A stretch of 64,000 nt of DNA from UBA1227 sp963629305 (GTDB lineage Bacteria; Bacillota; Clostridia; Oscillospirales; Acutalibacteraceae): the NCBI GenBank assembly GCA_963629305.1, contig CAVGIJ010000010.1:1-64000 (forward strand), written 5' to 3'. Below, piece after piece: positions 1 through 8,689 of this stretch. Position 1 is the stretch's first letter, and every line of letters begins with the position of its first letter. A program made the position numbers and the translations under genes. The notes beneath the pieces are model-generated. The model saw nothing but the letters and a program-made list of their open reading frames with translations, ran no database searches and had not been told where the DNA came from.

Positions 1-244
1 TGTCAACAGTTTTCTGACTAATTTTTATTTTTGTGAAATTCGGCAATTTAGACTTTAAAAATGCATTATACTTTGTAAACTTGAATTCACATTATGTTAT
101 GTCTTATGGAAAATATATTTAAAATCAAAATATATTTTGATTGATTAAAAATCTGTGTTATCATTAAAATAGATTATCAACAGATAAAAAAATCGTCATT
201 AACCAATCTAAAAATCCGCAAAAGTTTTAAAACGAGGGATAAAG
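1..244. other. A/T-rich upstream region, no gene
   Basis: This leading stretch is very A/T-rich and holds no convincing open frame. A possible plus-strand promoter for the next gene has a TTGATT box at 141-146 and TAAAAT at 165-170 (18-base spacing). The sequence ends in an AACGAGGGATAAAG ribosome-site region before the ATG at 245. Nothing else is recognised. Confidence 0.4.
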
Positions 245-784
245 ATGCTAGAATTTACGCAAACACTTATAGACAAAGCCTTGGAAATAGGATTTGAAAC
301 CGCAAAAGAAATTGACGTCGGCACCCTCGTAGTCCGCGAGGACATACGAGAGATGTGTGCTGTGGACAAATGCCATGCGTTTGGCCATAACTGGACATGC
401 CCGCCGGCATGCGGCGAGCTGTCCGAGTGTGCCGAACGCATAGCGAAATGTCACAATGGAATCATTGTGCAGACAACCGGCAAAACGGAAAAAACCATAG
501 ACACCAAAGCATACAGGCGTATTGAAGTTGTACACAAGGACCGTTTTGCCGAGCTTGCGGTATTTGCCCACAGCACACATGCTGAGGCACTTTGCCTCAG
601 TGCCGGCGGCTGTCGTATATGCAAAAGCTGCACATATCCGGACGCGCCTTGTCGTTTTCCCGACAGAGCTTATTCATCAATGGAAGCGTACGGCTTATTT
701 GTAACGCAGGTGTGCAAAGACAACGACATAAACTACTATTACGGTGAAAAAACCATGACATATACATCCTGTGTCCTGTTCTGA
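245..784 (+). CDS. DUF2284 cysteine-rich putative metal-binding protein
   Basis: A 179-residue soluble protein whose cysteine spacing matches the DUF2284 family, predicted metal or Fe-S binding proteins of anaerobes with no proven reaction. Cysteines visible are C38, C43, C52, C56, C62 and C69 in the N-terminal half (including a TCPPACG stretch) and C117, C123, C126, C129 and C136 in the C-terminal half (GGCRICKSC). The length is usual for the family. It leads a three-gene plus-strand group, 20 bases before a membrane protein and then a condensation-fold protein. The family call is firm; the function is unknown. Confidence 0.8.
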   Translation: MLEFTQTLIDKALEIGFETAKEIDVGTLVVREDIREMCAVDKCHAFGHNWTCPPACGELSECAERIAKCHNGIIVQTTGKTEKTIDTKAYRRIEVVHKDRFAELAVFAHSTHAEALCLSAGGCRICKSCTYPDAPCRFPDRAYSSMEAYGLFVTQVCKDNDINYYYGEKTMTYTSCVLF

Positions 785-804
785 TTATTTAAGGAGGCTC
801 GTTT

Positions 805-1641
805 TTGAATAATTATACCGATTTTATAGATGTTACATTGTCCGACTTTGCAAATGACCCCGGCTGCGCTCATGCACTTGAAGAGTTTAAAAAGAAGCGA
901 AAAGCGGAAATGAGAAGTCGCGAGATGGTCCTGAGAAAACGCGGTCTTTCAGATGACAAGGTCATTTCGGACCTCATAATAAGTGAAAATATTGACGCAC
1001 GTCACGACTTTATAAAGGAGCAGAGAAAATCCACCGAGGACAAAGCCGAAAAGACTCTTTTTGCGTTGAAGATCCTGCTCTCTGTAGTCTACTATATGGC
1101 AGTCGGTATCTTCTATATACTTGACAGCTTTTATAACGACGACTGGGCGCACTCATGGGTCATAATCGCCGGAGGAATTGTTCTTTATATACTCATACTT
1201 TTTCTTATGCCTGATAAATTCCACTACAAAGGCCGCAGAAAAGTGCCGTTTAACTACGCCGTGACCATTTCGGTGGTTGTAGTCGCAATATTTGTATTTC
1301 TTGTCATGGAAATTGTCTACAACATGCACTACAGCGGAATCATTTTTTCAATAACAGGATTTTTCATTTTCTTTTTCGACTCGTTTATACCGATACTCAC
1401 GGGACAAAAATACGGACTGTGGCACTCCATCACGTCAATTCCCCTTGCCGGTGCATGCCTTTACATAACGCTTTCACTTCTTAAGGTTATTCCGTGGCAG
1501 ACAGGATGGCTCCTTATAATTGCCGGAATCGCCGTTTCGATTGTTGTATTTGTAGTTGCGTATAATAAAAAGCATCAACTTTCAAAACGTGTTACGGAAT
1601 TTCGAAAAAGAGAAAATGCGGAGGTGACCAAGGGTGAGTAA
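805..1641 (+). CDS. Six-helix membrane protein of unknown function
   Basis: A 278-residue protein with a charged cytosolic N-terminal region (residues 1-80, rich in Lys, Arg and Glu) and about six hydrophobic segments, roughly at 85-107, 116-135, 148-170, 172-195, 205-225 and 232-252. The start is TTG, chosen because AAGGAGG sits 7 bases upstream and no in-frame ATG fits. Its end overlaps the next gene by 8 bases, so the two are probably translationally coupled. I recognise no catalytic motif. It resembles membrane proteins that accompany alcohol acetyltransferase-like genes in Clostridia, but I cannot assign a family with confidence. Confidence 0.65.
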   Translation: MNNYTDFIDVTLSDFANDPGCAHALEEFKKKRKAEMRSREMVLRKRGLSDDKVISDLIISENIDARHDFIKEQRKSTEDKAEKTLFALKILLSVVYYMAVGIFYILDSFYNDDWAHSWVIIAGGIVLYILILFLMPDKFHYKGRRKVPFNYAVTISVVVVAIFVFLVMEIVYNMHYSGIIFSITGFFIFFFDSFIPILTGQKYGLWHSITSIPLAGACLYITLSLLKVIPWQTGWLLIIAGIAVSIVVFVVAYNKKHQLSKRVTEFRKRENAEVTKGE

Positions 1642-2932
1642 AAAAGAAAAGCTTCATGCGGAGCTCTGGGATAAAATGCACTACCTCTTTCGCGACTTCA
1701 ATGACCGTATGATACACGTTGCTCTTGACTATGATTTCAAGATAGATATAAACGCACTTAAGACCGTCACCGTATGCTTCTTCGAAAAAGTTCCTGTCCT
1801 CCACTCGAGCTTTAAATCAAGTCCGATAAACCCATATTGGACAGAAAACGACTACACGGTCGAGGACATCATAACTGTAATAGATGATCCTGACGACGTT
1901 GAAAAAGCAAAATCGGATTTTCTCATGCAGTATCTGCCTCCGGACAGTAAGCTTCAAATGAAAATTGCCGTTATTAACAAGGATGAAAAGTCCTCACTCT
2001 GTTTTATCATTAATCACATGTGTATGGACGGCGGAGACCTGAAATATTTTATTGCGTCATTTTGCAAAGGCTATTCAGAATACCTTGAAAATTCAATCAG
2101 CCCTTTGGATATACGGTCCGGTTCACGGTCATTTGAGGAAGTATACGCGGATATGAACCCGACAGACAAACAGGCTGCAAAAAGGCTGTACAAAAATGTC
2201 TCAAACAAGGACAAACACCGTTTTCCGTTTACACCTGATTCAAAGGACGATAAATCCTTCTATGTAAAGCGAAAAATAGATGCAGAGCGTTTTAAAAAAA
2301 TTCACCTTGCGGGCAAGAAGCTCGGAGCAACCGTAAACGACGTGATAGTTGCGGCTTTTCTCCACTCCCTTTATGAGATAACAGATTACGGTGATGATGA
2401 GGAAATCGTTGTGTCATGTGCCATAGACTTAAGACGTCATATTTCAAACATGAGCGGTAAAGGCTACACAAACCACACCGCATTCATGCCTGTATCGTCA
2501 AAAGGAAAAGGACGTGACATAAAGGAAACTGTTGAATTTGCCAAAATAAATGCACAAAACAACAAGGACGATAAATTTCTCGGGCTTTACGGACTTCCTC
2601 TTTTAAAACTTGCATATACCATCATGCCGTATGCGGCTTCTGAAGAAATAATAAAAATAGGTTATTCAAATCCTCTCATTGCCATGAGCAATGTAGGCAT
2701 ATTTGATCCGAAAAAATTGTCTCTTTGCGGACATGAACCCGTGGATATTTTCTTGACAGGTGCCGTAAAATACAAGCCCTATGCTTTGCTTACGGCAATA
2801 ACCTACAAGGGAGTACTTACTCTCTCCGTCTGCGAGCGCGGAAACGATGCCGACAAAGAGATAATAAACAATCTCTTTGACCATATGGAAAAGCACTTTA
2901 ATGAGCTTGCAGAAGAAATTACGGACACATAA
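1634..2932 (+). CDS. Condensation-fold (alcohol O-acyltransferase-like) protein
   Basis: A 432-residue protein of the CoA-dependent acyltransferase/condensation-domain superfamily. The active-site motif HHxxxDG appears as NHMCMDG: the first His is Asn, but the catalytic His (H128) and Asp (D132) are kept. The rest has the expected two-lobe pattern, with a later basic stretch around DLRRHIS. It starts with GTG inside the end of the previous gene. Family members esterify alcohols or transfer acyl groups between lipid or peptide substrates; the substrate here is unknown. Nearby lysoplasmalogenase and esterase genes suggest a role in lipid or ester metabolism, which is inference. Confidence 0.65.
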   Translation: MSKKEKLHAELWDKMHYLFRDFNDRMIHVALDYDFKIDINALKTVTVCFFEKVPVLHSSFKSSPINPYWTENDYTVEDIITVIDDPDDVEKAKSDFLMQYLPPDSKLQMKIAVINKDEKSSLCFIINHMCMDGGDLKYFIASFCKGYSEYLENSISPLDIRSGSRSFEEVYADMNPTDKQAAKRLYKNVSNKDKHRFPFTPDSKDDKSFYVKRKIDAERFKKIHLAGKKLGATVNDVIVAAFLHSLYEITDYGDDEEIVVSCAIDLRRHISNMSGKGYTNHTAFMPVSSKGKGRDIKETVEFAKINAQNNKDDKFLGLYGLPLLKLAYTIMPYAASEEIIKIGYSNPLIAMSNVGIFDPKKLSLCGHEPVDIFLTGAVKYKPYALLTAITYKGVLTLSVCERGNDADKEIINNLFDHMEKHFNELAEEITDT

Positions 2933-2936
2933 AAAG

Positions 2937-2965
2937 AAACCGCTTACAAAATGTAAGCGGTTTTT
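2937..2965. terminator. Bidirectional terminator
   Basis: A 12-base-pair stem (AAACCGCTTACA with TGTAAGCGGTTT) and a 3-base loop, flanked by T-runs on both strands. It lies between convergent genes and can stop both. Confidence 0.85.
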
Positions 2966-2982
2966 CATTTAAAACTCTATTC

Positions 2983-3669
2983 TCAAAATGAGAAGCTGAG
3001 TGCAACAAGCATAAGCCCGGTAAAATACGTGAAGCTGTTACAGCGAAGAATGGCTTTGCTTTCTTTGAACTTGAACTTATGAAGCGAGATGAAGTAGTCG
3101 GAAATCATATAAAGAATCAGACCGACAAGAAGGAGAACGGATTTTATGTCGTGTAAGTAGAAAAGTCCTACCATACTGAGAGTTCCGTGAAGTGAAACCG
3201 AAAAGAGATAGAACGGGAACATCATCTTCATTTCCTTCTTCATATCATACCAGTCATGCACAACAAGATATGCATGAGTACCGATAAGAATAACAAGAGG
3301 TATCATAAAGAACCAATACTGCGAAAACGTAAGTCCGTGTTCTTTAAAGTACATGATTTCATAGACAAAAAGAACTACATTGCCTATACCAAAGGATGTA
3401 CCGCCCTTTGAAAAGCTCCAAAGAAGCCACACGTCCCCGACAAAGCAGAAAAATACACCAATAAGGCAGAGCGCCTGCAATGTCACACCGAGATTTCCGT
3501 GGCGTATAGTCGCATAAATTGCATAGATAAGAAACATACAGGCAAGACATATCTTATTTATTGCCCTGCGTTTAAAATTTCCGCTCGTCTCAGAAAAGAG
3601 ATAAGAAACAGTCGTTGCCATATAAACGACAATAAAAATAAGCATTGGAATTGACATAAAATTCTCCAT
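2983..3669 (-). CDS. YhhN/TMEM86-family lysoplasmalogenase-like membrane protein
   Basis: A 228-residue polytopic membrane protein with about seven to eight hydrophobic helices. It carries the two acidic motifs typical of the YhhN (TMEM86) family: FVGDVWLL near residue 77 and MISDYFIS near residue 190. Characterised members hydrolyse the vinyl-ether bond of lysoplasmalogens, and plasmalogens are common in anaerobic Clostridia. The gene follows the esterase gene by 8 bases on the same strand, so they are probably one unit ending at the terminator at 2937. The family is likely; the substrate is inferred. Confidence 0.65.
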   Translation of the reverse strand: MENFMSIPMLIFIVVYMATTVSYLFSETSGNFKRRAINKICLACMFLIYAIYATIRHGNLGVTLQALCLIGVFFCFVGDVWLLWSFSKGGTSFGIGNVVLFVYEIMYFKEHGLTFSQYWFFMIPLVILIGTHAYLVVHDWYDMKKEMKMMFPFYLFSVSLHGTLSMVGLFYLHDIKSVLLLVGLILYMISDYFISLHKFKFKESKAILRCNSFTYFTGLMLVALSFSF

Positions 3670-3677
3670 TTTTCCTA

Positions 3678-4568
3678 TTATTTATTTTTCAAAAAGAACT
3701 TAACCATCTTATTGATTGCTTTTACAGACGGAGTCGTTTCGGGATCAAGTACCGGATAAACATGCATAAGTTTCGGGTTATACTTTACGTCCAGTTTAAC
3801 ACTATAACCTCTGCTCTTTAAGTCTCTGTATGTTCGCCTTGACGGCACAAGTGCGAGAACGTCCATAATACTCGAGAAAATAATTGTCGGAGGATAATCA
3901 TCGCATTCATCAAGAAGCTTGTCAAAATCTACAAGGTTCTCATACTCAGTCCCCTTCCATTTTCCCAGTACATGAGGGGTATAAAGCGCCATAATTCCTT
4001 TCGGGGAAAGATACGGAACAGGCGATGTAAGACCTATTGCTTTAATATCTATGTCCGGATTTACACAGTCGTATGCACTGCGTATTTTCTTACATTTGCA
4101 TGCAGCACCGACAAATGCGGCAAGCTGTCCTCCGGCAGAGTCGCCCGTAACATAAACTCTTTTTTTGTCACAAGGATAATCGCTTAGATGCTCTCCGATA
4201 AACTTAAGAGCAGCCATAACATCTTGAACCTGCTCTTTAATTCTTACTTCCGGAACAAGTCTGTAACTGATGTTAAAAACAACAAATCCTCTTTGCGCAA
4301 GATGAAGATTGTAATTCTTGTTGAGTTCTTTATCTCCGTAATACCAACCGCCGCCGTGAATATCTATAATCACCGGCAGTTTTGCACTTTTTTTTGTCCC
4401 CTGCGGATAATAAACGTCAAGTTTGTGGTACTTGTGTCCGTCACATATGTACTCAATATCATTTATCTCCACAAGGTTGCTCGGATAAACCTGCGTTGAA
4501 AGTCGCTTTTGGTCATTGGCTTCGCAGCCTTTCCAAAAGGCTCCAAGCAACTTATCAAATAAGTCCAT
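3678..4568 (-). CDS. Alpha/beta hydrolase (HSL/acetyl-esterase type)
   Basis: A 296-residue cytosolic esterase of the hormone-sensitive-lipase-like group. The oxyanion motif HGGGW is at residues 71-75, the nucleophile motif GDSAGG has Ser144, and an acidic residue and a C-terminal His (LMHVYPV) complete a plausible triad. No signal peptide is visible. Such enzymes hydrolyse short acyl esters of sugars or lipids. It is first in a two-gene unit with the lysoplasmalogenase-like gene. The ATG at 4568 has AGGAGG upstream. Confidence 0.75.
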   Translation of the reverse strand: MDLFDKLLGAFWKGCEANDQKRLSTQVYPSNLVEINDIEYICDGHKYHKLDVYYPQGTKKSAKLPVIIDIHGGGWYYGDKELNKNYNLHLAQRGFVVFNISYRLVPEVRIKEQVQDVMAALKFIGEHLSDYPCDKKRVYVTGDSAGGQLAAFVGAACKCKKIRSAYDCVNPDIDIKAIGLTSPVPYLSPKGIMALYTPHVLGKWKGTEYENLVDFDKLLDECDDYPPTIIFSSIMDVLALVPSRRTYRDLKSRGYSVKLDVKYNPKLMHVYPVLDPETTPSVKAINKMVKFFLKNK

Positions 4569-4668
4569 GGTAACCTCCTATTAAATTTTAATCCGAAGTC
4601 GGTTAAACAACCGAGTATTTTAACTGCTAAAATTTTATCATATAACACATAAATATTCAATCAAATTA

Positions 4669-4697
4669 TTGAAACGCCTTACTAAAAAGTGTAATAT
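4669..4697 (+). promoter_or_regulatory. Promoter of asnA
   Basis: A -35 box TTGAAA (4669-4674) and a -10 box TAATAT (4692-4697) with exactly 17 bases between, 28 bases before the asnA start codon. It fits a housekeeping sigma-A promoter. Confidence 0.6.
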
Positions 4698-4725
4698 TAG
4701 ATGAATTGATAAGGAGTGTTTTTAA

Positions 4726-5733
4726 ATGGATGGACTTATTTTCCCAAACAAATACGAATCAAAGCTCTCTCTCAAAGAGACACAGAGAGCAATTAAAACA
4801 ACTAAAGATCTTTTTCAGACCAATCTTTCAAAAGCGCTGAATCTTGATCGCGTTACGGCACCTGTAATTGTTGTAAGCGGCAGCGGAATAAATGACGACT
4901 TAAACGGCGTTGAGCGTAAAGTATCATTTGACATGAAAAAAGTCGGCGGAGAGGCCGAAGTCGTACAGTCACTCGCAAAGTGGAAACGTATGGCTCTCAA
5001 GAGATACGGTTACCTCCCCGGAGAAGGCATATACACAGATATGTCCGCTATACGCCGAGATGATGACTGTGACTCACTCCACTCCATCTACGTTGACCAA
5101 TGGGATTGGGAAAGAGTAATAAATCGTTCAAACAGAACCGAAGACTTCTTAAAAGGAATAGTAAAACTCATTGTTAAAGCGCTTGCAGACACAAAGGACG
5201 CGGTAAATTTTGCCTTTCCGCAGCTTGAACATAAAATGGAGAGAGATGTTTTCTTCATAACAACACAGGAACTCCTTGATCTCTATCCGGACCTCTCCCC
5301 GAAAGAGCGTGAAAACAAAATTGTAAAAGAAAAGAAAACCGTTTTCCTTATGAAAATCGGAGATAAGCTCTCAAACGGAGAAAAGCATGACGGACGTGCT
5401 CCCGACTATGATGACTGGTCACTAAACGGAGATATCCTTGTTTGGAATGAGATCACGGAATGTGCATTTGAACTTTCATCAATGGGCATACGCGTTGACG
5501 AAACATCTCTCAAAGAACAGCTCGAAAAATGTGATGCCGAGGACAGACTTCAGTACCCATATCATCAGGGAATCATAAACGGTACTCTCCCACTCACCAT
5601 AGGCGGAGGTATAGGTCAGTCACGTATCTGTATGTATATGCTTGAAAAGGCGCATATCGGAGAAGTACAGGTTTCCATCTGGCCCGATGAAATGGTAGAA
5701 GAGTGCAAAAAGCACGGAATAATTCTTTTATAA
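4726..5733 (+). CDS. asnA: Aspartate--ammonia ligase (AsnA)
   Basis: A 335-residue enzyme that makes asparagine from aspartate, ammonia and ATP, releasing AMP and pyrophosphate. It belongs to the class II aminoacyl-tRNA-synthetase-like fold. Family stretches are clear: the N-terminal LTAPVIV-like segment here reads TAPVIVVSGSGIND, then GVERKVSFDMK, QSLAKWKR, YVDQWDWE and the C-terminal glycine-rich GGGIGQSR. The length is close to that of the E. coli protein. It has its own promoter and AAGGAG ribosome site. Using free ammonia is typical of anaerobes in ammonia-rich places. Confidence 0.95.
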   Translation: MDGLIFPNKYESKLSLKETQRAIKTTKDLFQTNLSKALNLDRVTAPVIVVSGSGINDDLNGVERKVSFDMKKVGGEAEVVQSLAKWKRMALKRYGYLPGEGIYTDMSAIRRDDDCDSLHSIYVDQWDWERVINRSNRTEDFLKGIVKLIVKALADTKDAVNFAFPQLEHKMERDVFFITTQELLDLYPDLSPKERENKIVKEKKTVFLMKIGDKLSNGEKHDGRAPDYDDWSLNGDILVWNEITECAFELSSMGIRVDETSLKEQLEKCDAEDRLQYPYHQGIINGTLPLTIGGGIGQSRICMYMLEKAHIGEVQVSIWPDEMVEECKKHGIILL

Positions 5734-5806
5734 ATCTCTGCATAAACCATAAAACTATCATTGAATTATATTTTATTTACATTGACTGCTTTCAAGAGGT
5801 AAAAAG

Positions 5807-6805
5807 ATGAATAAAAAATCATTGGCAGTATCTGTTGCGATCAGTGTGCTTGCCGTACCGCTTACAGTGCTTGATATTGCACACATGGCTCTCCTTGACA
5901 GAGATCCTCTGCTGAAAATCAAATTCAAAGCGTCTGAGGGAAAAAGCCTTATGCCCGTAGAAAGAAAAAAGCTCGATGAAACCGAGAAAAAAGGCTTTGA
6001 ATGGTTCAAAGTGCAGGACTTTCAGACACTTCACATGACAAACACACGCGGTCAGACCCTCTGTGCCTACTACATACCTCCGAAGGGCGGTATAAATACA
6101 ATAGTGTTCTTAAGTCACGGCTTCGGATCAACCGCTTTCCGTGACCCGATGATTTTTGTCAGACACTACTACGAAAAATACGGATTCGGGCTCTTTGTTG
6201 TTGATCACACAGCTTGCGGAAACAGCGAGGGAAAATATATCGGATTTTCCGGATTTGAAGCAACCGACTGCGTAAACTGGCTCCACTACATAAACTCACG
6301 CCTCGGAAACTTTAAAATAATCATTCACGGCGTATCGATGGGTGCCGCAACAGTGCTTCGCATGTGCGGTGATGAAGAGCTTCCGCGCAATGTAATTTTC
6401 TGTATTTCCGACTGCGGTTTTACAAGTGCATACAACCAACTCATATATGAGATGAAACTCATGCATCTCCCCGCCCATCCGATTGTAGATATCTTCAATG
6501 TAATAAATCTTTTAAAAGCACATTACAGCATAAAAGATGACTGCGACGTTATCGGACCTGTAAAGGGCAGCAAAATTCCCATCCTGTTCATACACGGAGA
6601 AAAAGATGCGTTTGTACCTACCGACATGGCATATACACTATATGATGCATGTCCGACAGACAAAGACTTACTTATAGTAAAAGGCGCAACGCATGCCGCA
6701 TCATGTATCTATGACCCGGATGCTTATTGGGAAAAAGTAGACAATTTCATAAACAAATACGATTCTTTGCCAATTGTCGGGATGCAGAAATCACCGACAA
6801 AATGA
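5807..6805 (+). CDS. Alpha/beta hydrolase with N-terminal membrane anchor
   Basis: A 332-residue alpha/beta hydrolase. The first 25 residues form a hydrophobic segment, likely a membrane anchor or uncleaved signal. The nucleophile elbow reads HGVSMGAA (Ser near residue 176), with a later HGEKDAFVP (Asp) and a KGATHAAS His, giving a complete triad. It resembles the B. subtilis YqkD/BAAT-like group of membrane-linked hydrolases with unknown substrates. It stands alone and is followed by a good terminator. Confidence 0.75.
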   Translation: MNKKSLAVSVAISVLAVPLTVLDIAHMALLDRDPLLKIKFKASEGKSLMPVERKKLDETEKKGFEWFKVQDFQTLHMTNTRGQTLCAYYIPPKGGINTIVFLSHGFGSTAFRDPMIFVRHYYEKYGFGLFVVDHTACGNSEGKYIGFSGFEATDCVNWLHYINSRLGNFKIIIHGVSMGAATVLRMCGDEELPRNVIFCISDCGFTSAYNQLIYEMKLMHLPAHPIVDIFNVINLLKAHYSIKDDCDVIGPVKGSKIPILFIHGEKDAFVPTDMAYTLYDACPTDKDLLIVKGATHAASCIYDPDAYWEKVDNFINKYDSLPIVGMQKSPTK

Positions 6806-6848
6806 ATTTAACTTTTGCAGACTGATTTCAATGAGCAATATTAACCTT

Positions 6849-6895
6849 AAAAGACAGCTGAAAGCGGAAAATCCGTCCTCGGCTGTCTTTTTTTG
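6849..6895 (+). terminator. Terminator after the anchored hydrolase
   Basis: Stem AAAAGACAGC (6849-6858) with GCTGTCTTTT (6882-6891), a smaller inner GGA/TCC hairpin, and a run of seven or more T residues. Confidence 0.8.
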
Positions 6896-6905
6896 CTTAT
6901 AATGT

Positions 6906-7655
6906 TTATTCTTTTATAAATTTCACTATCGCATCCGCGGTTTTGTCAATCTGCTCGTACTTATCGATAATCGATGTATGATCTCCGTTTTGGAAGCCGT
7001 ATGCGCCGAAATTTCCATGATTTCCGCCATCGATAACTATTTCGGTCATATCATTTTTAAAGTTGTCATGGTATTTTGTATAACGTTCCTTTGAAAGAAC
7101 ACTGTCAACAGAGCCGTAAATACTAAGTGCCTTCATGTCGGTTTCATTCATGTTATCGTTTTTATCGGGATGTGCTGCAAGGAAAACAACGCCATCATAA
7201 ACACCGGGTCTGTTCACTGCGTGTTTGCATGCAATGGTTCCGCCGAGAAAATGACCGCCGATATACCAAGTTTTTATATTTGGAAATTTCTTCGTATATT
7301 TTTTTATATATTTGTCAGCCGAATTGGGACTTAGAACCGCGAGATTTACCGGCATTCCGCATACAACACAAAAAATATTTTTTTGTGCAATTCGTGTGAG
7401 CAATTCACCATATGCGTTCAACCCTACTTTTCCGCCCGGATAAAACATAAATCCAACTTCACATTTATCACCGTCGCCGTACTCCATATACCCAAAATTT
7501 CGTTTTATACGGACACCTTTTGCATACTTCATTGTCTTTTCCGCATGATAGAAATTCAAACCGTATAAGCTTGTTATAGACATTATTCCTATTACAATTC
7601 CACACGCTGATTTTACTACCACCTTAAAACCACGAAAAAATAAATTCTTATTCAT
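6906..7655 (-). CDS. Alpha/beta hydrolase homologue lacking its nucleophile serine
   Basis: A 249-residue protein with a hydrophobic N-terminal segment (about residues 13-30) and the fold order of the alpha/beta hydrolase 5 group: FYPGGKV oxyanion region, nucleophile elbow, a late YGSVD Asp and GGNHGNFG His. The elbow, normally GGHSLGG, reads GGHFLGG, with Phe136 where the catalytic Ser should be (TTT codon; one base change from TCT). The rest of the frame is intact, so the protein is likely made but not active as a serine hydrolase. It may be a binding protein, a recent inactivation or a sequencing error. Confidence 0.7.
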   Translation of the reverse strand: MNKNLFFRGFKVVVKSACGIVIGIMSITSLYGLNFYHAEKTMKYAKGVRIKRNFGYMEYGDGDKCEVGFMFYPGGKVGLNAYGELLTRIAQKNIFCVVCGMPVNLAVLSPNSADKYIKKYTKKFPNIKTWYIGGHFLGGTIACKHAVNRPGVYDGVVFLAAHPDKNDNMNETDMKALSIYGSVDSVLSKERYTKYHDNFKNDMTEIVIDGGNHGNFGAYGFQNGDHTSIIDKYEQIDKTADAIVKFIKE

Positions 7656-7708
7656 TTTCTACACTCCAAAGCCAATAATCATTTTAATAAAACCGTATTA
7701 ATTATATT

Positions 7709-7736
7709 AAAAACGGGATCTTATTAAAAGACCCCG
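7709..7736 (-). terminator. Terminator of the pnuC unit
   Basis: On the minus strand a 9-base-pair stem (CGGGGTCTT with AAGATCCCG, one G-T pair) and a 5-base loop are followed by TTTTT. It lies about 115 bases after the pnuC stop. The rest of 7656-7852 shows nothing clear. Confidence 0.65.
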
Positions 7737-7852
7737 CCTTGTAGAAAATGAACATGTTCACTTTGTGAAAAACTACCAATGCAAAGTGTAGCGTAAAAAA
7801 ATCAGAAGTTGTTTTTGTCCTGTATTATCGCAGTTTAATACTGCTACACCGC

Positions 7853-8689
7853 TTAGTTTTTCTCAATTTTTTTCTTTCCTCCCACAACAACCTCCGGATG
7901 TTCCTTTATGTACTTTGTCCATTTGATGTATCCGTACGTTGAATTCGTAAGATAACCGAGTTTTAAGATAAGAAGCACATACTGACCCGAAAGAATATTT
8001 ATAGCGCTTTCAAGAATTGCGTCAAGAAACCATGCAATCCACTGTTCTCTGAAGCGGAAAAGTATAAATAAGCCGTTTGCCACTGCGACCGCGGATACAC
8101 ACGCATCAAGATAACATACGATAACCTCAAGAGTCTTGTTACCGCCGAACAAGTCTGTGCCAAGGTCAATCATTGTAAGAAGATATCCTACAACCGCAGT
8201 CCAAACAAATATTGCAAGTATAACAAGTGCTTCCTGCTTACCGGAAAGTGTGCGCACCTCGGTAAGTTCATCTTTTTCACTGTCAGGATGCTTGTTCCAG
8301 TTTATAAAACTTATTATGTCACACGGCAACCAGAAGAAAAGCGTTGTTGCCATCGTTGCAAATCTGTATGCGAGAACTATACATATTGCAATCTCGGTAA
8401 GCTCAACAAATACCGAAACTATGAAGTTCCATTTACTCTGCTTTGAAATAAGGAGTTCACACAAAATGTTAAGCAATGTATCCAGAAGATAAAGTCCCAT
8501 TATTATCATTCCGTTTACACCGTTTATATCCTCCTCCGGGAATAACACGGCAAATACAGACGCAAGAACGGTTATGGTTATAAACCAAACTTTTTCATAA
8601 GTTGTGAATGACTTTCTTTTTATGACCATTATGAGAATTCCTATTATACTGAATACTCCGGCCAATATATAGCTTACATACTGTTCCAT
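7853..8689 (-). CDS. pnuC: PnuC-family nicotinamide riboside/NMN transporter
   Basis: A 278-residue membrane protein with seven or eight predicted helices. PnuC signatures are visible near the C-terminus: the FREQWIAWF segment and NSTYGYIKW, matching the conserved Trp/Asn substrate-site pattern. PnuC imports uncharged B3-vitamin nucleosides (usually nicotinamide riboside) by facilitated diffusion for NAD synthesis. No NadR or NAD-responsive element is visible nearby. The start ATG overlaps the stop of the upstream PLP-enzyme gene by one base (TAATG), so the two are probably coupled. Confidence 0.75.
   Translation of the reverse strand: MEQYVSYILAGVFSIIGILIMVIKRKSFTTYEKVWFITITVLASVFAVLFPEEDINGVNGMIIMGLYLLDTLLNILCELLISKQSKWNFIVSVFVELTEIAICIVLAYRFATMATTLFFWLPCDIISFINWNKHPDSEKDELTEVRTLSGKQEALVILAIFVWTAVVGYLLTMIDLGTDLFGGNKTLEVIVCYLDACVSAVAVANGLFILFRFREQWIAWFLDAILESAINILSGQYVLLILKLGYLTNSTYGYIKWTKYIKEHPEVVVGGKKKIEKN

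Noticed and set aside
174..182. DnaA-box-like TTATCAACA near the window start, hinting at a replication origin
   Set aside because: It is a single imperfect match in A/T-rich sequence with no cluster of boxes and no dnaA or dnaN nearby.
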